This document shows, piece after piece, positions 1 through 8,165 of a stretch of DNA of 15,183 nt. How positions within the stretch are numbered: the first letter of the stretch is position 1; each line of letters starts with the position of its first letter. The notes beneath the pieces are model-generated. The model was not told the origin of the DNA, searched no databases, and worked only from the letters and a program-made list of their open reading frames with translations. The DNA comes from Candidatus Poseidoniales archaeon (GTDB lineage: Archaea > Thermoplasmatota > Poseidoniia > Poseidoniales > Poseidoniaceae). Position numbers and translations under genes: made by a program. The DNA is taken from the NCBI GenBank assembly GCA_009887135.1, contig QXYA01000171.1:30668-45850 (forward strand), written 5' to 3'.

Positions 1-776
1 TCCAAACGTTTTGCGCCAATAGCATCAATTTCATCTAGGAAGATTACTGCAGGAGATTTTTCCTTTGCTAATGAAAACAATTCGCGAACAAGTCGACCAC
101 CTTCACCAATATATTTCTGAGCAAGTTCTGAACCCACCATTCTGATAAAGGTAGCATTTGTATGATGAGCCACTGCTTTAGCAAGCAACGTTTTCCCGCA
201 ACCAGGTGGGCCAACGAGTAGGACACCTTTCGGGGCCTTTATGCCCACCTTTTCAAACAGGTGAGGCTTCAATAACGGAAGTTCGATAGCTTCTCGAACT
301 GAAAGTATTTCTTCATCCAATCCAGCAACCATCTCATATGTTGTATCTGGTCTCTCAATCATTTCAGATCCGCTGACTATTGGATCCCATGCATCATTTA
401 ACACTTCAATAACAGATAGTGTATCTTGGTTCAAAGCCACCCGTGTACCGGGTTTGAGGAGCGAAGGTTCAATTCTCTGATTCAAAGCAACTTGAAAAAC
501 GGTCCCGTTTGATGATCGAACAATGGCCCTTTCAGGGTCAAGTACGTCTTGTATAGAGCCAATAATAAGCGGTGGTGAACGAAGGTGTCGTACTTCTTCC
601 TCGAGTCGAGAAGCTTGCTTTTTGACACTCCTTAGTTCTGATTCGAGATGTGTTCGTTCGCTAATTAACTCTTGAGTTTTTTCTTGCAAATCCCTGAATT
701 CGGTTTCAAGAACTTGGAGCTCATCATCTTTGGAAGTTTTCATTGAATCGGAGCCGCGCTCTACTTCACTACCCAT
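1..776 (-). CDS. pan: Proteasome-activating nucleotidase (PAN), N-terminal part, cut by window edge
   Basis: Hexameric AAA+ ATPase that unfolds proteins and feeds them into the archaeal 20S proteasome in the cytoplasm. Reading the minus strand from ATG at 776 gives 258 codons before the window edge. Residues about 17-60 are a charged heptad-like coiled coil rich in Glu, Leu and Lys; about 62-120 form the OB-fold region; the AAA+ domain then carries Walker A GPPGCGKT at 189-196, the pore-loop region with KYIGEGGRLVRELF, and Walker B IFLDEIDAIGAKR at the edge. The order coiled coil, OB, AAA+ is diagnostic for PAN/Rpt ATPases rather than Cdc48 or FtsH. Walker A has Cys where Thr is usual, a tolerated variant. 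AGGAG lies 12 nt upstream of the ATG, rather far; an in-frame TTG at 785 is an alternative start. Divergent from mbf1 across about 110 bp. The C-terminal part lies outside the window. Confidence 0.95.
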   Translation of the reverse strand, partial: MGSEVERGSDSMKTSKDDELQVLETEFRDLQEKTQELISERTHLESELRSVKKQASRLEEEVRHLRSPPLIIGSIQDVLDPERAIVRSSNGTVFQVALNQRIEPSLLKPGTRVALNQDTLSVIEVLNDAWDPIVSGSEMIERPDTTYEMVAGLDEEILSVREAIELPLLKPHLFEKVGIKAPKGVLLVGPPGCGKTLLAKAVAHHTNATFIRMVGSELAQKYIGEGGRLVRELFSLAKEKSPAVIFLDEIDAIGAKRL

Positions 777-777
777 C

Positions 778-789
778 GTAATCAATTAC
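778..789. repeat. Short inverted repeat just upstream of pan
   Basis: GTAAT, a two-base spacer CA, then ATTAC forms a perfect 5-bp inverted repeat directly in front of the pan start codon (776), inside the 777-886 gap between divergent pan and mbf1. It could be an operator or simply AT-rich leader. Nothing else convincing was seen in the gap apart from the pan and mbf1 ribosome-binding motifs. Confidence 0.25.
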
Positions 790-886
790 TCCTAACGGCT
801 GTAGTTCATCAACACATCGTTTTCACCACGAGGATTCATTGCGAAGGGTTCATGAATTGTCGAGGCCAGGAGAAAATGGAGATACT

Positions 887-1378
887 ATGGCGGATTGTGA
901 GTTATGTGGAGCGACAAAGGTATCAACACGGGAACACCGTGTCAACAAAGCGATGTTGGCAATATGCCAGAGATGCATCGGCCAACTAAATCTCCAACCC
1001 AAGCAAGAAGCACCTGGCTTGTCCAGGGCACGCTCTACACCTCAACGTACTTCCCATCCTTCACGGTCAAAACGAAATAATCTGATGAATAAAAGTGAAA
1101 AAGAACTCGCATCAGATTTTTCCCGTAGAATCACCTCAGGTCGTGAAGGAAAAGGCTGGGATCAGGTTCAACTTGCTCAACGTATGGCAGAAACAATCAA
1201 CGTCATCAAATCAGCAGAATCCGGCAAGCCCCCTACGGATGCTGTGATTCGGAAATTGGAAATGATACTCGGAATTTCATTGATGATTGAATCCGCAAAT
1301 GAACATGAATCCATGGTAGGCCGATCTGGTCAATCACGAGGAATGACAATTGGCGACTACCTCAAAGATTTGAGGTGA
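887..1378 (+). CDS. mbf1: Archaeal multiprotein bridging factor 1 (zinc ribbon + HTH)
   Basis: Transcription-associated protein of the archaeal MBF1 family, 163 residues. The N-terminus has a zinc ribbon (C4-x2-C7, then C27-x2-C30), followed by a basic, Ser/Arg/Pro-rich linker (about 40-70) and a Cro/C1-type helix-turn-helix at about 72-133, where a QLAQRM segment and an ESGKPPTDAVIRKLE segment match the MBF1 pattern. The tail GMTIGDYLKDLR resembles the short conserved tail of archaeal MBF1. The reading frame is open from 839, but ATG 887 is chosen because it places the zinc ribbon at the very N-terminus, as in relatives, and has GGAGA just upstream. The first gene of a rightward cluster, divergent from pan, with only 4 nt to tsr3. 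In eukaryotes MBF1 bridges activators and TBP; archaeal members are linked more to translation or stress, so the exact role is unsettled. Confidence 0.9.
   Translation: MADCELCGATKVSTREHRVNKAMLAICQRCIGQLNLQPKQEAPGLSRARSTPQRTSHPSRSKRNNLMNKSEKELASDFSRRITSGREGKGWDQVQLAQRMAETINVIKSAESGKPPTDAVIRKLEMILGISLMIESANEHESMVGRSGQSRGMTIGDYLKDLR
1372..1378 (+). promoter_or_regulatory. Strong Shine-Dalgarno of tsr3 overlapping the mbf1 stop
   Basis: GAGGTGA ends with the TGA stop of mbf1 and lies 4 nt before the tsr3 ATG at 1383. It matches the archaeal anti-SD well, fixes the tsr3 start, and implies that mbf1 and tsr3 are co-transcribed and translationally coupled. Confidence 0.75.
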
Positions 1379-1382
1379 AGTT

Positions 1383-1928
1383 ATGACCATTCCTTTGCAT
1401 GCCATCTGGCTTGCTCAAGATGATCCAAAGAAAAATACTGCCGTTCGTGCTTCAAAAGATGACTTATTGACGCTCCACAAAGACTTCAGAAGACTACCGC
1501 GTAAAGGCATAATTCTTGAACCACTTTGTGGAAAGGTACTCGGTCCGGAAGACAAAGAATTGTTCAAAGGAAATGGAGCAATCGTCGGACTAGATTGTTC
1601 TTGGGCTCACATTGAATCCTCAGTCGAGACAGTGATGAAAAGAACGAGATTAAAGGCACGAACGTTACCACTCCTGTTGGCTGCGAACCCTGTTAATTGG
1701 GGTAAGCCATCGAAATTATCCACGGTCGAAGCCATTGCAGCTGCATGCGTCTTAATGGGAGAACCTGTACAAGCCGAAACGATTCTCAGTAAATTTCGGT
1801 GGGGGAATCGGTTCTTAGAACTTAATGCTGAACCGCTAGAAGCCTATTCTTCTGCCAAAAGTTCAGCAGAATTGGTGGCTTTACAGTTTGAATTTTTTGA
1901 TATAGAGGTCGATGACGATGAATCATGA
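1383..1928 (+). CDS. tsr3: 16S rRNA aminocarboxypropyltransferase Tsr3 (DUF367)
   Basis: Small-subunit rRNA modification enzyme, 181 residues. Family members transfer the 3-amino-3-carboxypropyl group from S-adenosylmethionine to a uridine/pseudouridine in the helix 31 loop near the ribosomal P site. The most diagnostic part is the central and C-terminal half: VGLDCSWAHIESS, then LPLLLAANPVNWGKPSKLST, VEAIAAACVLMGE and LSKFRWGNRFLELN, all typical of the Tsr3/DUF367 SPOUT-like fold. Length is slightly below that of yeast and within the archaeal range. The tail is acidic (DDDES). The start is fixed by GAGGTGA 4 nt upstream. Its 3' end overlaps the start of fdhD by about 11 nt in another frame. 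A housekeeping ribosome gene next to fdhD/ydeP probably shares a transcript rather than a function. Confidence 0.92.
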   Translation: MTIPLHAIWLAQDDPKKNTAVRASKDDLLTLHKDFRRLPRKGIILEPLCGKVLGPEDKELFKGNGAIVGLDCSWAHIESSVETVMKRTRLKARTLPLLLAANPVNWGKPSKLSTVEAIAAACVLMGEPVQAETILSKFRWGNRFLELNAEPLEAYSSAKSSAELVALQFEFFDIEVDDDES

Positions 1929-2700
1929 ATATCAAAATATTCCTTTACAGCGATTATTGAATGTTCAGTCAACTATTGAATCAGAATGTATTGTTCAAGA
2001 ATCCATCATTACTCTTCACAGTATCGGGAAAAGTGGTGAATTTGAACCGCATATATCTTTACTAGGAACTCCATCAAGAATCAAAGAATTGCATATCGGC
2101 CATCTGGTTTGTGAAGGGTTAACTATTGAATTTCCATTATTAAATGAGTTTGAAAACAACATTGTAGATGGTCATGTAAATTCGTTTTATAATTCTATAA
2201 TTTCTACTACACCGGAACCTCGACTCATTACTACCTCATGTGGAGCTTGCAACCATCCTGACCTATCTGTTGTACAACTGCATGGCAGGCCAATGTCACA
2301 AGTTCAGCAATTAACGCATGATCAATTAAATCAAGCTCTTGATAGGATGCGAGGGGAAATGAAACTCTTTGAGGCCACAGGAGGTTGCCATGGCGCTGCC
2401 CTTTTGGATTCTACTGGTAATGTACAATTCGTATCAGAGGACATAGGCAGGCATAATGCAGTCGACAAAACAATCGGATTAGCAATACTATCTGGCCTAA
2501 AAACGTTCAATGATTTCACATTATTACTTTCTGGAAGATGTGGATGGGACATCGTTGCCAAAGCCACACGTATTGGAATCGCTAATATTGCATCAGTAGG
2601 AGCCTTTTCAAGCGCTGCATTGGATTTAGCACGAGCCAATGGAATCACTCTCTATGGTTTCGTAAGAGAATCTGGTGCTTGGAAAGCAGGATTAAACTAG
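1918..2700 (+). CDS. fdhD: FdhD sulfurtransferase for molybdenum-cofactor activation
   Basis: FdhD carries sulfur from a cysteine desulfurase to the bis-MGD cofactor of formate-dehydrogenase-type enzymes, which are inactive without it. About 260 residues. Visible family signatures are the redox/sulfur-carrying CGAC motif at 108-111 (context TTSCGACNHPDL), the block FEATGGCHGAALLD at 151-164, EDIGRHNAVDK at 174-184, and a late LLLSGRCGWDIVAKA block. ATG 1918 is preferred over ATG 1912 because GAGGT at 1905-1909 is then 8 nt away instead of 2. The gene starts inside the end of tsr3 and is followed 44 nt later by the YdeP-type molybdoenzyme, its obvious client. No molybdopterin biosynthesis gene is present nearby. 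It might be read from the mbf1-tsr3 transcript. Confidence 0.95.
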   Translation: MNHEYQNIPLQRLLNVQSTIESECIVQESIITLHSIGKSGEFEPHISLLGTPSRIKELHIGHLVCEGLTIEFPLLNEFENNIVDGHVNSFYNSIISTTPEPRLITTSCGACNHPDLSVVQLHGRPMSQVQQLTHDQLNQALDRMRGEMKLFEATGGCHGAALLDSTGNVQFVSEDIGRHNAVDKTIGLAILSGLKTFNDFTLLLSGRCGWDIVAKATRIGIANIASVGAFSSAALDLARANGITLYGFVRESGAWKAGLN

Positions 2701-2744
2701 AATTTCTCCACAAGACTTGATGAACGGTATTGCTTAGCATATCT

Positions 2745-5030
2745 ATGCAGGAACCATCCGAAGGGGTCACACCAGCAGATTTGAACTCTCTTCGGTTGAC
2801 GAAAGTAAAGAAGACAGCAGCAGGTATACCTGCTGCAATTTCATCCCTCAATCACGGAATAAGGAAAATGGGCGTATCAAAAACAATCAAGACGCTTCTC
2901 ATGGTAAATCAAAAAGAAGGATTCGATTGTCCAGGATGTGCTTGGCCAGATCCAAATCATAGAACATCATTTGAGTTTTGTGAAAATGGTGCTAAGGCAG
3001 TAGCGGATGAGGCTATGAAAGATAAGGTCAATCCTAATTTTTTCAAACGATATGATGTCCAAAGTTTACTGAAAAAGTCCGATCATTGGTTAAACAAACA
3101 AGGACGTATATCTCATCCTATGGTACTCAAGGCTGGAAGTTCAAATTACGAACCAATTTCATGGAATGACGCCTTCGATTTGATTTCGGAATCAATAAAA
3201 TCCATGGAAGAACCTGCCAATGGAGTGTACTATACATCTGGAAGGACTTCAAATGAAGCGGCATTTCTTTATCAGGCCCTCGTTCGAAGTCTTGGTACAA
3301 ACAATCTTCCAGACTGTTCAAACATGTGTCATGAGTCAAGCGGAAAGGCATTGGGTTCCACAATCGGAATCGGTAAAGGGACAGTTCATTTAGAAGACTT
3401 CAACAAAAGTGATTTGATTTTAGTAGTGGGTCAAAATCCAGGTACAAATCACCCCCGTATGCTAACTGCCCTAAGAGATGCAAAGCGGAATGGTTCTAAA
3501 ATTGTCAATATCAATCCATTGCCTGAAACCGGTTTGTCACGATTTAAACACCCTCAAGAATATATGGAATTGGATTTAACATCTACTCAACTTGCTGATA
3601 TGCATTTACAAGTAAAAATTGGTGGCGATGCAGCGTTATTTCAGGGTGTGATTAAACATCTCTTAGATACAAATAAATTTGACACCAATTTTATTGATAC
3701 ATATACAATTCAATTTGATGAATTAGAATCCCACATGGATTCGTTTTCATGGGAGCAAGCAACTCAAGACTCAGGTATTTCCAAAGAGGAGATCATAGAA
3801 TTCGCAGAATTGTGTGCAAATTCCACAGCAACCATAGCCTGTTGGGCTATGGGGCTTACCCAACATAGAAACGGTGTTGCTGTGATACAAGAAGTCGTCA
3901 ATTTACTCCTACTTGGTGGCCATATAGGCAGGCCTGGAGCGGGTGTTTGCCCTGTTCGCGGACATTCTAACGTACAGGGCGACCGGACGGTTGGCATATG
4001 GGAGGCTCCATCTGAAAACTTCCTTGAATCCATGGAGAAAGGTCTTGGTTTTGAATTACCAAAAGAGCATGGGTATGACGTAGTAGAATCAATACGAGCA
4101 ATGGAACAAGGAAATGTAGAGGTATTCATCTGCATGGGTGGAAACTTTTTGTCAGCTACACCAGATACGAGAAGGACTGCTAAAGCAATCAAAAATATAG
4201 GTCTCACAGTTCAGATATCGACGAAACTCAACCGTAGTCACCTTATTACTGGACAATCTGCTTTGATTTTACCTGTGTTAGGACGAACAGAAATTGATAT
4301 CCAGAATTCCGAGAAACAATTCGTTACTGTTGAAAATTCTATGGGAGTTGTACATCGATCTGAAGGGAAGCTTAAGCCAACATCATCTACGTTGATGAGC
4401 GAACCATCTATTGTTGCTGAGTTAGGACATCGTTTAGTTCCTGAGAACTTACCTTGGCTCAACTTGACTCGTAATTATGATGGAATCAGGGATCTAATGG
4501 CTCTTTCATTAAATGGATTTGAAAACTATAACCAACGTGTGCGCCAAGAAAATGGGTTCTTGTTACCGAATCCACCTCGAGATGAATTGAAATTTAAAAC
4601 TCCCTCTGGAAAGGCAGTATTTTCGATGAATCCTTTACCGGATGTCTCTGTTAAAGAAAATGAATATGTTCTGATGACAATGAGAAGTCATGATCAATAT
4701 AACACCACCATTTACGGCCTCCATGACCGATACAGAGGGATTCATGGTAACAGGCGTGTTGTTCTTATGAATTCGCTGGATATGGCAGAAAATGGACTCA
4801 AAACTCGCGATGTTGTGCACATGAGTAGCCATTTCGAGGGAACAAGTAGGCATTCCCATAATTGGATTGTTGTAGCATATGACATACCAAAGGGAAATAT
4901 GGCCGCGTATTTCCCGGAAGCCAATGAATTGGTTCCGCTAGATTCAGTTGCAGACAAATCTAATACACCAACTTCCAAATGGATCGTTGTTTCATTTTCA
5001 AAAGACAATAATGTTCTCGAAGAAGAATAG
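2745..5030 (+). CDS. FdhF/YdeP-family molybdopterin oxidoreductase
   Basis: Large catalytic subunit of the DMSO-reductase superfamily, 761 residues, close in length and sequence throughout to Escherichia coli YdeP (759 residues, linked to acid resistance; reaction unknown). Shared hallmarks are EGFDCPGCAWPDP at 58-70, YTSGRTSNEAAFLYQ, DCSNMCHESSG at 190-200, GQNPGTNHPRML, PGAGVCPVRGHSNVQGDRTVG, ICMGGNF, TKLNRSHL and MRSHDQYNTTIYGLHDRYRG. C195 aligns with the selenocysteine/cysteine metal ligand of formate dehydrogenase H, so it is a cysteine-type enzyme. The N-terminal cysteines (62, 65, 79) do not show the full four-cysteine cluster of classical formate dehydrogenases. ATG 2745 is preferred to TTG 2730; similarity to E. 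coli YdeP extends upstream of the internal ATG 2868, so the N-terminus is real. No strong SD. No Fe-S or quinone-reactive subunit is adjacent, so substrate and electron partner are unknown. Confidence 0.92.
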   Translation: MQEPSEGVTPADLNSLRLTKVKKTAAGIPAAISSLNHGIRKMGVSKTIKTLLMVNQKEGFDCPGCAWPDPNHRTSFEFCENGAKAVADEAMKDKVNPNFFKRYDVQSLLKKSDHWLNKQGRISHPMVLKAGSSNYEPISWNDAFDLISESIKSMEEPANGVYYTSGRTSNEAAFLYQALVRSLGTNNLPDCSNMCHESSGKALGSTIGIGKGTVHLEDFNKSDLILVVGQNPGTNHPRMLTALRDAKRNGSKIVNINPLPETGLSRFKHPQEYMELDLTSTQLADMHLQVKIGGDAALFQGVIKHLLDTNKFDTNFIDTYTIQFDELESHMDSFSWEQATQDSGISKEEIIEFAELCANSTATIACWAMGLTQHRNGVAVIQEVVNLLLLGGHIGRPGAGVCPVRGHSNVQGDRTVGIWEAPSENFLESMEKGLGFELPKEHGYDVVESIRAMEQGNVEVFICMGGNFLSATPDTRRTAKAIKNIGLTVQISTKLNRSHLITGQSALILPVLGRTEIDIQNSEKQFVTVENSMGVVHRSEGKLKPTSSTLMSEPSIVAELGHRLVPENLPWLNLTRNYDGIRDLMALSLNGFENYNQRVRQENGFLLPNPPRDELKFKTPSGKAVFSMNPLPDVSVKENEYVLMTMRSHDQYNTTIYGLHDRYRGIHGNRRVVLMNSLDMAENGLKTRDVVHMSSHFEGTSRHSHNWIVVAYDIPKGNMAAYFPEANELVPLDSVADKSNTPTSKWIVVSFSKDNNVLEEE
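2817..2836. repeat. Perfect 20-bp palindrome inside the 5' coding region of ydeP
   Basis: Arm GCAGCAGGTA (2817-2826) is followed directly by its exact reverse complement TACCTGCTGC (2827-2836). It begins 72 nt after the ydeP start codon and encodes AAGIPAA. In RNA it could fold as an 8-bp GC-rich hairpin with a four-base loop; in DNA it is a candidate site for a dimeric binding protein. The first flanking base pair already breaks the symmetry. Confidence 0.7.
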
Positions 5031-5039
5031 GTTTTGATC

Positions 5040-6305
5040 ATGGCTGCTAATTCCTACGTTCGCTTGGTTAAAACCAACCGTACCTACCGTCGATTTTGGT
5101 TAGCTGCATTCGTGTCCATGTTTGGAGAATGGTTCAACACTATTGCTCTCTTTGTTATTATTTTGAAATATACTGATTCAGAATTACTTCTAGGTATTTT
5201 AATGGCGGTCCGAATGGGTTCGTTTGCACTTATGCAACCTCTTTTTGGTTTACTTGCTGACCGTGTAAATCGTAAAAAATTGATGATAATCACCAATCTC
5301 TTTCAAATTGGATTAGCACTCGCATTTCTCGGTGTGAATGGACCTGAAGACATGTGGTGGATGTTTACTGTATCAGGGATTATGATGGCATTACACGGAT
5401 TGTATGTTACAGCTGAAAGAGCAGCGCTTCCGAATATTGTGAGTAAGGAAGAATTGGCTACCGCTAATGCACTTGATAGTGCTACGTGGTCTACTGCGTT
5501 ATGTTTAGGGGCGTTTTCAGGTGGTCTTGTCGTCTCCAGTTTCGGTGAAGATGTGGCCTTCATAATAGATTCAATTACATTTCTATTTGGAACATTGATG
5601 TTGATTCCGCTTGTTATACCACAAACGTTTGACAAATCAAGTGAAGGATCACTAATTAGAAGTTCGCTCAAAGATATTTGGCTTGGTCAAAAAAGGATTA
5701 AGAGTGAACCGAGACTTCTTCGAATAATATTTGCTAAAACTTCTTGGAATATTGCAGGAGGGGGTCTCGCAGGGGTGTTTCTAGTATTAGCGGGGAATGA
5801 AATTACATTCGTAGGAACTGCCCTTGGATTTGGTATATTCTTCTTCGCACGTGGAATCGGTACTGGAATTGGACCTATATTGGCAAGGAGTGTGTTTAAG
5901 GATTCAACAAAATGGCCAAAAATGGTTGGTTTACTTATTATTGTCAGTGGATTTTTCTACACACTTGTAGGATTAAGTTTGGGTGGTCCAATTCTATTGA
6001 CACTCGCACTCGTTACATTAGCGCATACTGCTAGTGGTGGGAATTGGGTTCTGTCGACTGTACTTACTCAAGAATGGGTTGAGGATGAGATGAGAGGCCG
6101 CGTCTTTTCGACAGATATGCTCCTCATGTCGATGGGGCAAGTAATTTCAACAATATCTGCAGGTTATTTGATCGAGAAAGATGTTGTAAATCTACAACAA
6201 GGAATTCTGGCCTATTCAATTCTCATGGTTGTGAGTGGAATTATATTCACTCTATGGAATCCTAAGAACCAAGGCAGACTTCATGAAAGCACTCAGGTGG
6301 CGTGA
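5040..6305 (+). CDS. MFS transporter, EntS/MFS_3-like
   Basis: Integral membrane carrier of the major facilitator superfamily, 421 residues, with about 10-12 hydrophobic segments. The MFS motif A variant GLLADRVNRKK at about 70-80 marks the loop after the second helix. The stretch ERAALPNIVSKEELATANAL followed by a Gly-rich helix is typical of the MFS_3 group that includes the enterobactin exporter EntS and macrolide exporters, so proton-coupled export of a small molecule is likely; the substrate cannot be read from sequence. ATG 5040 is chosen over the in-frame TTG 5034, 9 nt after the ydeP stop; no clear SD, so translation may be coupled to ydeP. Its last 44 bases overlap the convergent peptidase gene. 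The link to ydeP is positional only. Confidence 0.85.
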   Translation: MAANSYVRLVKTNRTYRRFWLAAFVSMFGEWFNTIALFVIILKYTDSELLLGILMAVRMGSFALMQPLFGLLADRVNRKKLMIITNLFQIGLALAFLGVNGPEDMWWMFTVSGIMMALHGLYVTAERAALPNIVSKEELATANALDSATWSTALCLGAFSGGLVVSSFGEDVAFIIDSITFLFGTLMLIPLVIPQTFDKSSEGSLIRSSLKDIWLGQKRIKSEPRLLRIIFAKTSWNIAGGGLAGVFLVLAGNEITFVGTALGFGIFFFARGIGTGIGPILARSVFKDSTKWPKMVGLLIIVSGFFYTLVGLSLGGPILLTLALVTLAHTASGGNWVLSTVLTQEWVEDEMRGRVFSTDMLLMSMGQVISTISAGYLIEKDVVNLQQGILAYSILMVVSGIIFTLWNPKNQGRLHESTQVA

Positions 6306-8148
6306 AGTAACGTCTTGAATCACTCGTTTCATCGATGATATCAAGTTGGAGGGTGGAAGTATCTCCTTCTTGGATTGTAACGAGAGATGAAGTACTCGCT
6401 GGTAGATAATCTTCTCCTGTTGAAGTCAATGATAATCGAATTGTATGTCCTTCCAGAAGGACAGCATCAAGGGGCATGAATTCCATCTTCGCATTTATTG
6501 TTTCAAAAATTGGAGTCCATGTTTGTATTTGATCTCCTCCAGCATGGTATCTCAGGTCCATGATTGCATGACCAATATGGATGCATGTATTTTCAAAGCA
6601 GTCTTCGAGTAAAGCGTATAATTGACCTCCAATAGTTGCAGTCGTTACATCAACATGAAGACGCGGTACACCTGCAATCCTCAAGGTCTCAGTCAGAGGT
6701 TCGGTCTCCCATACAGGGCCTGTAGAAGCATCTGGTATGACCGTCAATGAACCGCCAATATTGGATAATTCAGCGCCTAAACTTCCGCTCCATTCTGTTG
6801 TATCGGAAGGAGGATATCTATCTTCAAGCCTCCATTCACCAAGGTTATCCTGTATCTCAATATATTGACCAGGTTGTTCACCACGATCTTGGAGATAGTA
6901 CTCAAACCACTCGTACAGATCTTGCATCCAATCATACCGAATCATTTCGGGAAATGCTTCCCCTCCACGGCCACCCATGTCACTTCTATCATCAAGTTGA
7001 ATCGGCCGGTCAGGATAATCATGATCCCATTGTCCAAATAGGCCCTTGGCTTCAATTCCCGCATCAATTAATGCATTCATTGTTGGAACAGCCATATGTG
7101 GATCTACGTTCCAATCATGCATTCCTTGAATAAGGTATACCGACCCTTGATAATTCTCCAATACTCTGTCCAAGAAGTAACGCTCAGCCCAGTAGTCACC
7201 AAATTGCTCAGATCCCAATAAGTAAGCGCTCATACCAGTCCCTGGGCCAATGAGGTAATCTGGACATATGTTTTGGTAATCTTCTTCATCTCCATCTAAG
7301 CCGTATGAGCCATAAACACCGTTGTGCATAATGGGAGCGCGTGCTTCCGCACTTCCGTTTCTCCACATTAATTCCTTAACACCAATGAGCCCAGAGATTG
7401 GTACAATCGTTTTGAGATAATCGTGTTCAGCTCCGAACATAGCAGCTTGCCATGGAGTTGAACCATCATAGGATTTTCCAATGAGGCCAACATTACCATT
7501 ACTCCAATTTTGTTCACCAAGCCAACGAACTGCTGCATCATTTCCTAACTGTTCAGCATTCCCCATAAGGTCCATACAATGATTGGAACGGCCAGTTCCA
7601 GCAACTGAAACTTGGGCAAATGCATAACCATGAGGTAACATTTGTTCAACCATCATCGATCCAAGCCAACTGCCTGGGACTTCGATCGTAGGAGTTTCAA
7701 CAGATGGTTCTTGGAAGTATGGGCCGAATTCTGCTATGACAGGTACTGTTACGCCATCTGGTACATTCGGCCTCCATACTGCTAAGCTAATCAATCCGTT
7801 TGGTGCTGCTCCACCTTCTTCTAAGGGGAGAATGTATTCAACGAAGTGGTGAGTTGAATTCCATTCATTTGCAGTCTCTAAAATTTCGTAAGGACCAACT
7901 TCCAAGATATAGCCGAAATCTGTATCGACCGTATAATCTTCGAGGTACCGTTCCCAAATAGGAACATTTCCTTGTTCCTGTGGACTATCTTGGACTGCAT
8001 TGACAAGGGAATCACCGAATAATGCTGAAACAAATAGGAACACAAGACAAACTGCGATTGTACTGCCTAAGACGGCATTGAATGACTGATTATCAGCCCT
8101 TTGAACCTCAGAAGAGTCCAATACCCCCTCATCGCCCTTAACGGTCAT
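6262..8148 (-). CDS. Membrane-anchored/exported X-Pro dipeptidyl-peptidase-like hydrolase (S15, CocE/NonD)
   Basis: Serine hydrolase of peptidase family S15, 628 residues. One hydrophobic segment at about 24-46, preceded by a charged N-terminus, acts as signal anchor or signal peptide, putting the enzyme outside the membrane. The alpha/beta-hydrolase triad is readable: Ser226 in GLIGKSYDGS, Asp345 in QGMHDWNVDPH (DWNV is typical of PepX), and His376 in GQWDHDYPD. From about 450 a beta-rich jelly-roll domain follows, as in PepX/CocE. Six cysteines lie outside the anchor (191, 295, 517, 522, 620, 625), allowing three disulfides. Likely role: release of X-Pro dipeptides or related peptides from environmental protein; esterase/amidase activity is the alternative within this family. 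Starts 48 nt from divergent hutU, with which it may share a promoter; its 3' end overlaps the MFS gene by 44 nt. Confidence 0.88.
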   Translation of the reverse strand: MTVKGDEGVLDSSEVQRADNQSFNAVLGSTIAVCLVFLFVSALFGDSLVNAVQDSPQEQGNVPIWERYLEDYTVDTDFGYILEVGPYEILETANEWNSTHHFVEYILPLEEGGAAPNGLISLAVWRPNVPDGVTVPVIAEFGPYFQEPSVETPTIEVPGSWLGSMMVEQMLPHGYAFAQVSVAGTGRSNHCMDLMGNAEQLGNDAAVRWLGEQNWSNGNVGLIGKSYDGSTPWQAAMFGAEHDYLKTIVPISGLIGVKELMWRNGSAEARAPIMHNGVYGSYGLDGDEEDYQNICPDYLIGPGTGMSAYLLGSEQFGDYWAERYFLDRVLENYQGSVYLIQGMHDWNVDPHMAVPTMNALIDAGIEAKGLFGQWDHDYPDRPIQLDDRSDMGGRGGEAFPEMIRYDWMQDLYEWFEYYLQDRGEQPGQYIEIQDNLGEWRLEDRYPPSDTTEWSGSLGAELSNIGGSLTVIPDASTGPVWETEPLTETLRIAGVPRLHVDVTTATIGGQLYALLEDCFENTCIHIGHAIMDLRYHAGGDQIQTWTPIFETINAKMEFMPLDAVLLEGHTIRLSLTSTGEDYLPASTSSLVTIQEGDTSTLQLDIIDETSDSRRYFTPPECFHEVCLGS

Positions 8149-8165
8149 TGTTTAGCCATCGCAGT

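Noticed and set aside
839..886. In-frame N-terminal extension of mbf1 by 16 residues
   Set aside because: ATG 887 has a nearby GGAGA and puts the zinc ribbon at the N-terminus as in relatives; the extension has no family-like features.
3319..3340. Possible selenocysteine site in the molybdoenzyme
   Set aside because: The metal-ligand position is encoded by a TGT cysteine codon in NMCHESSG; there is no in-frame TGA.
4742..5041. 99-codon minus-strand frame opposite the ydeP 3' end
   Set aside because: It is antisense to strongly conserved YdeP sequence and has no recognisable motif.
6747..7133. 128-codon plus-strand reading frame inside the peptidase gene
   Set aside because: It lies wholly antisense to a gene with an intact catalytic triad and has no recognisable domain, so it is a shadow frame.
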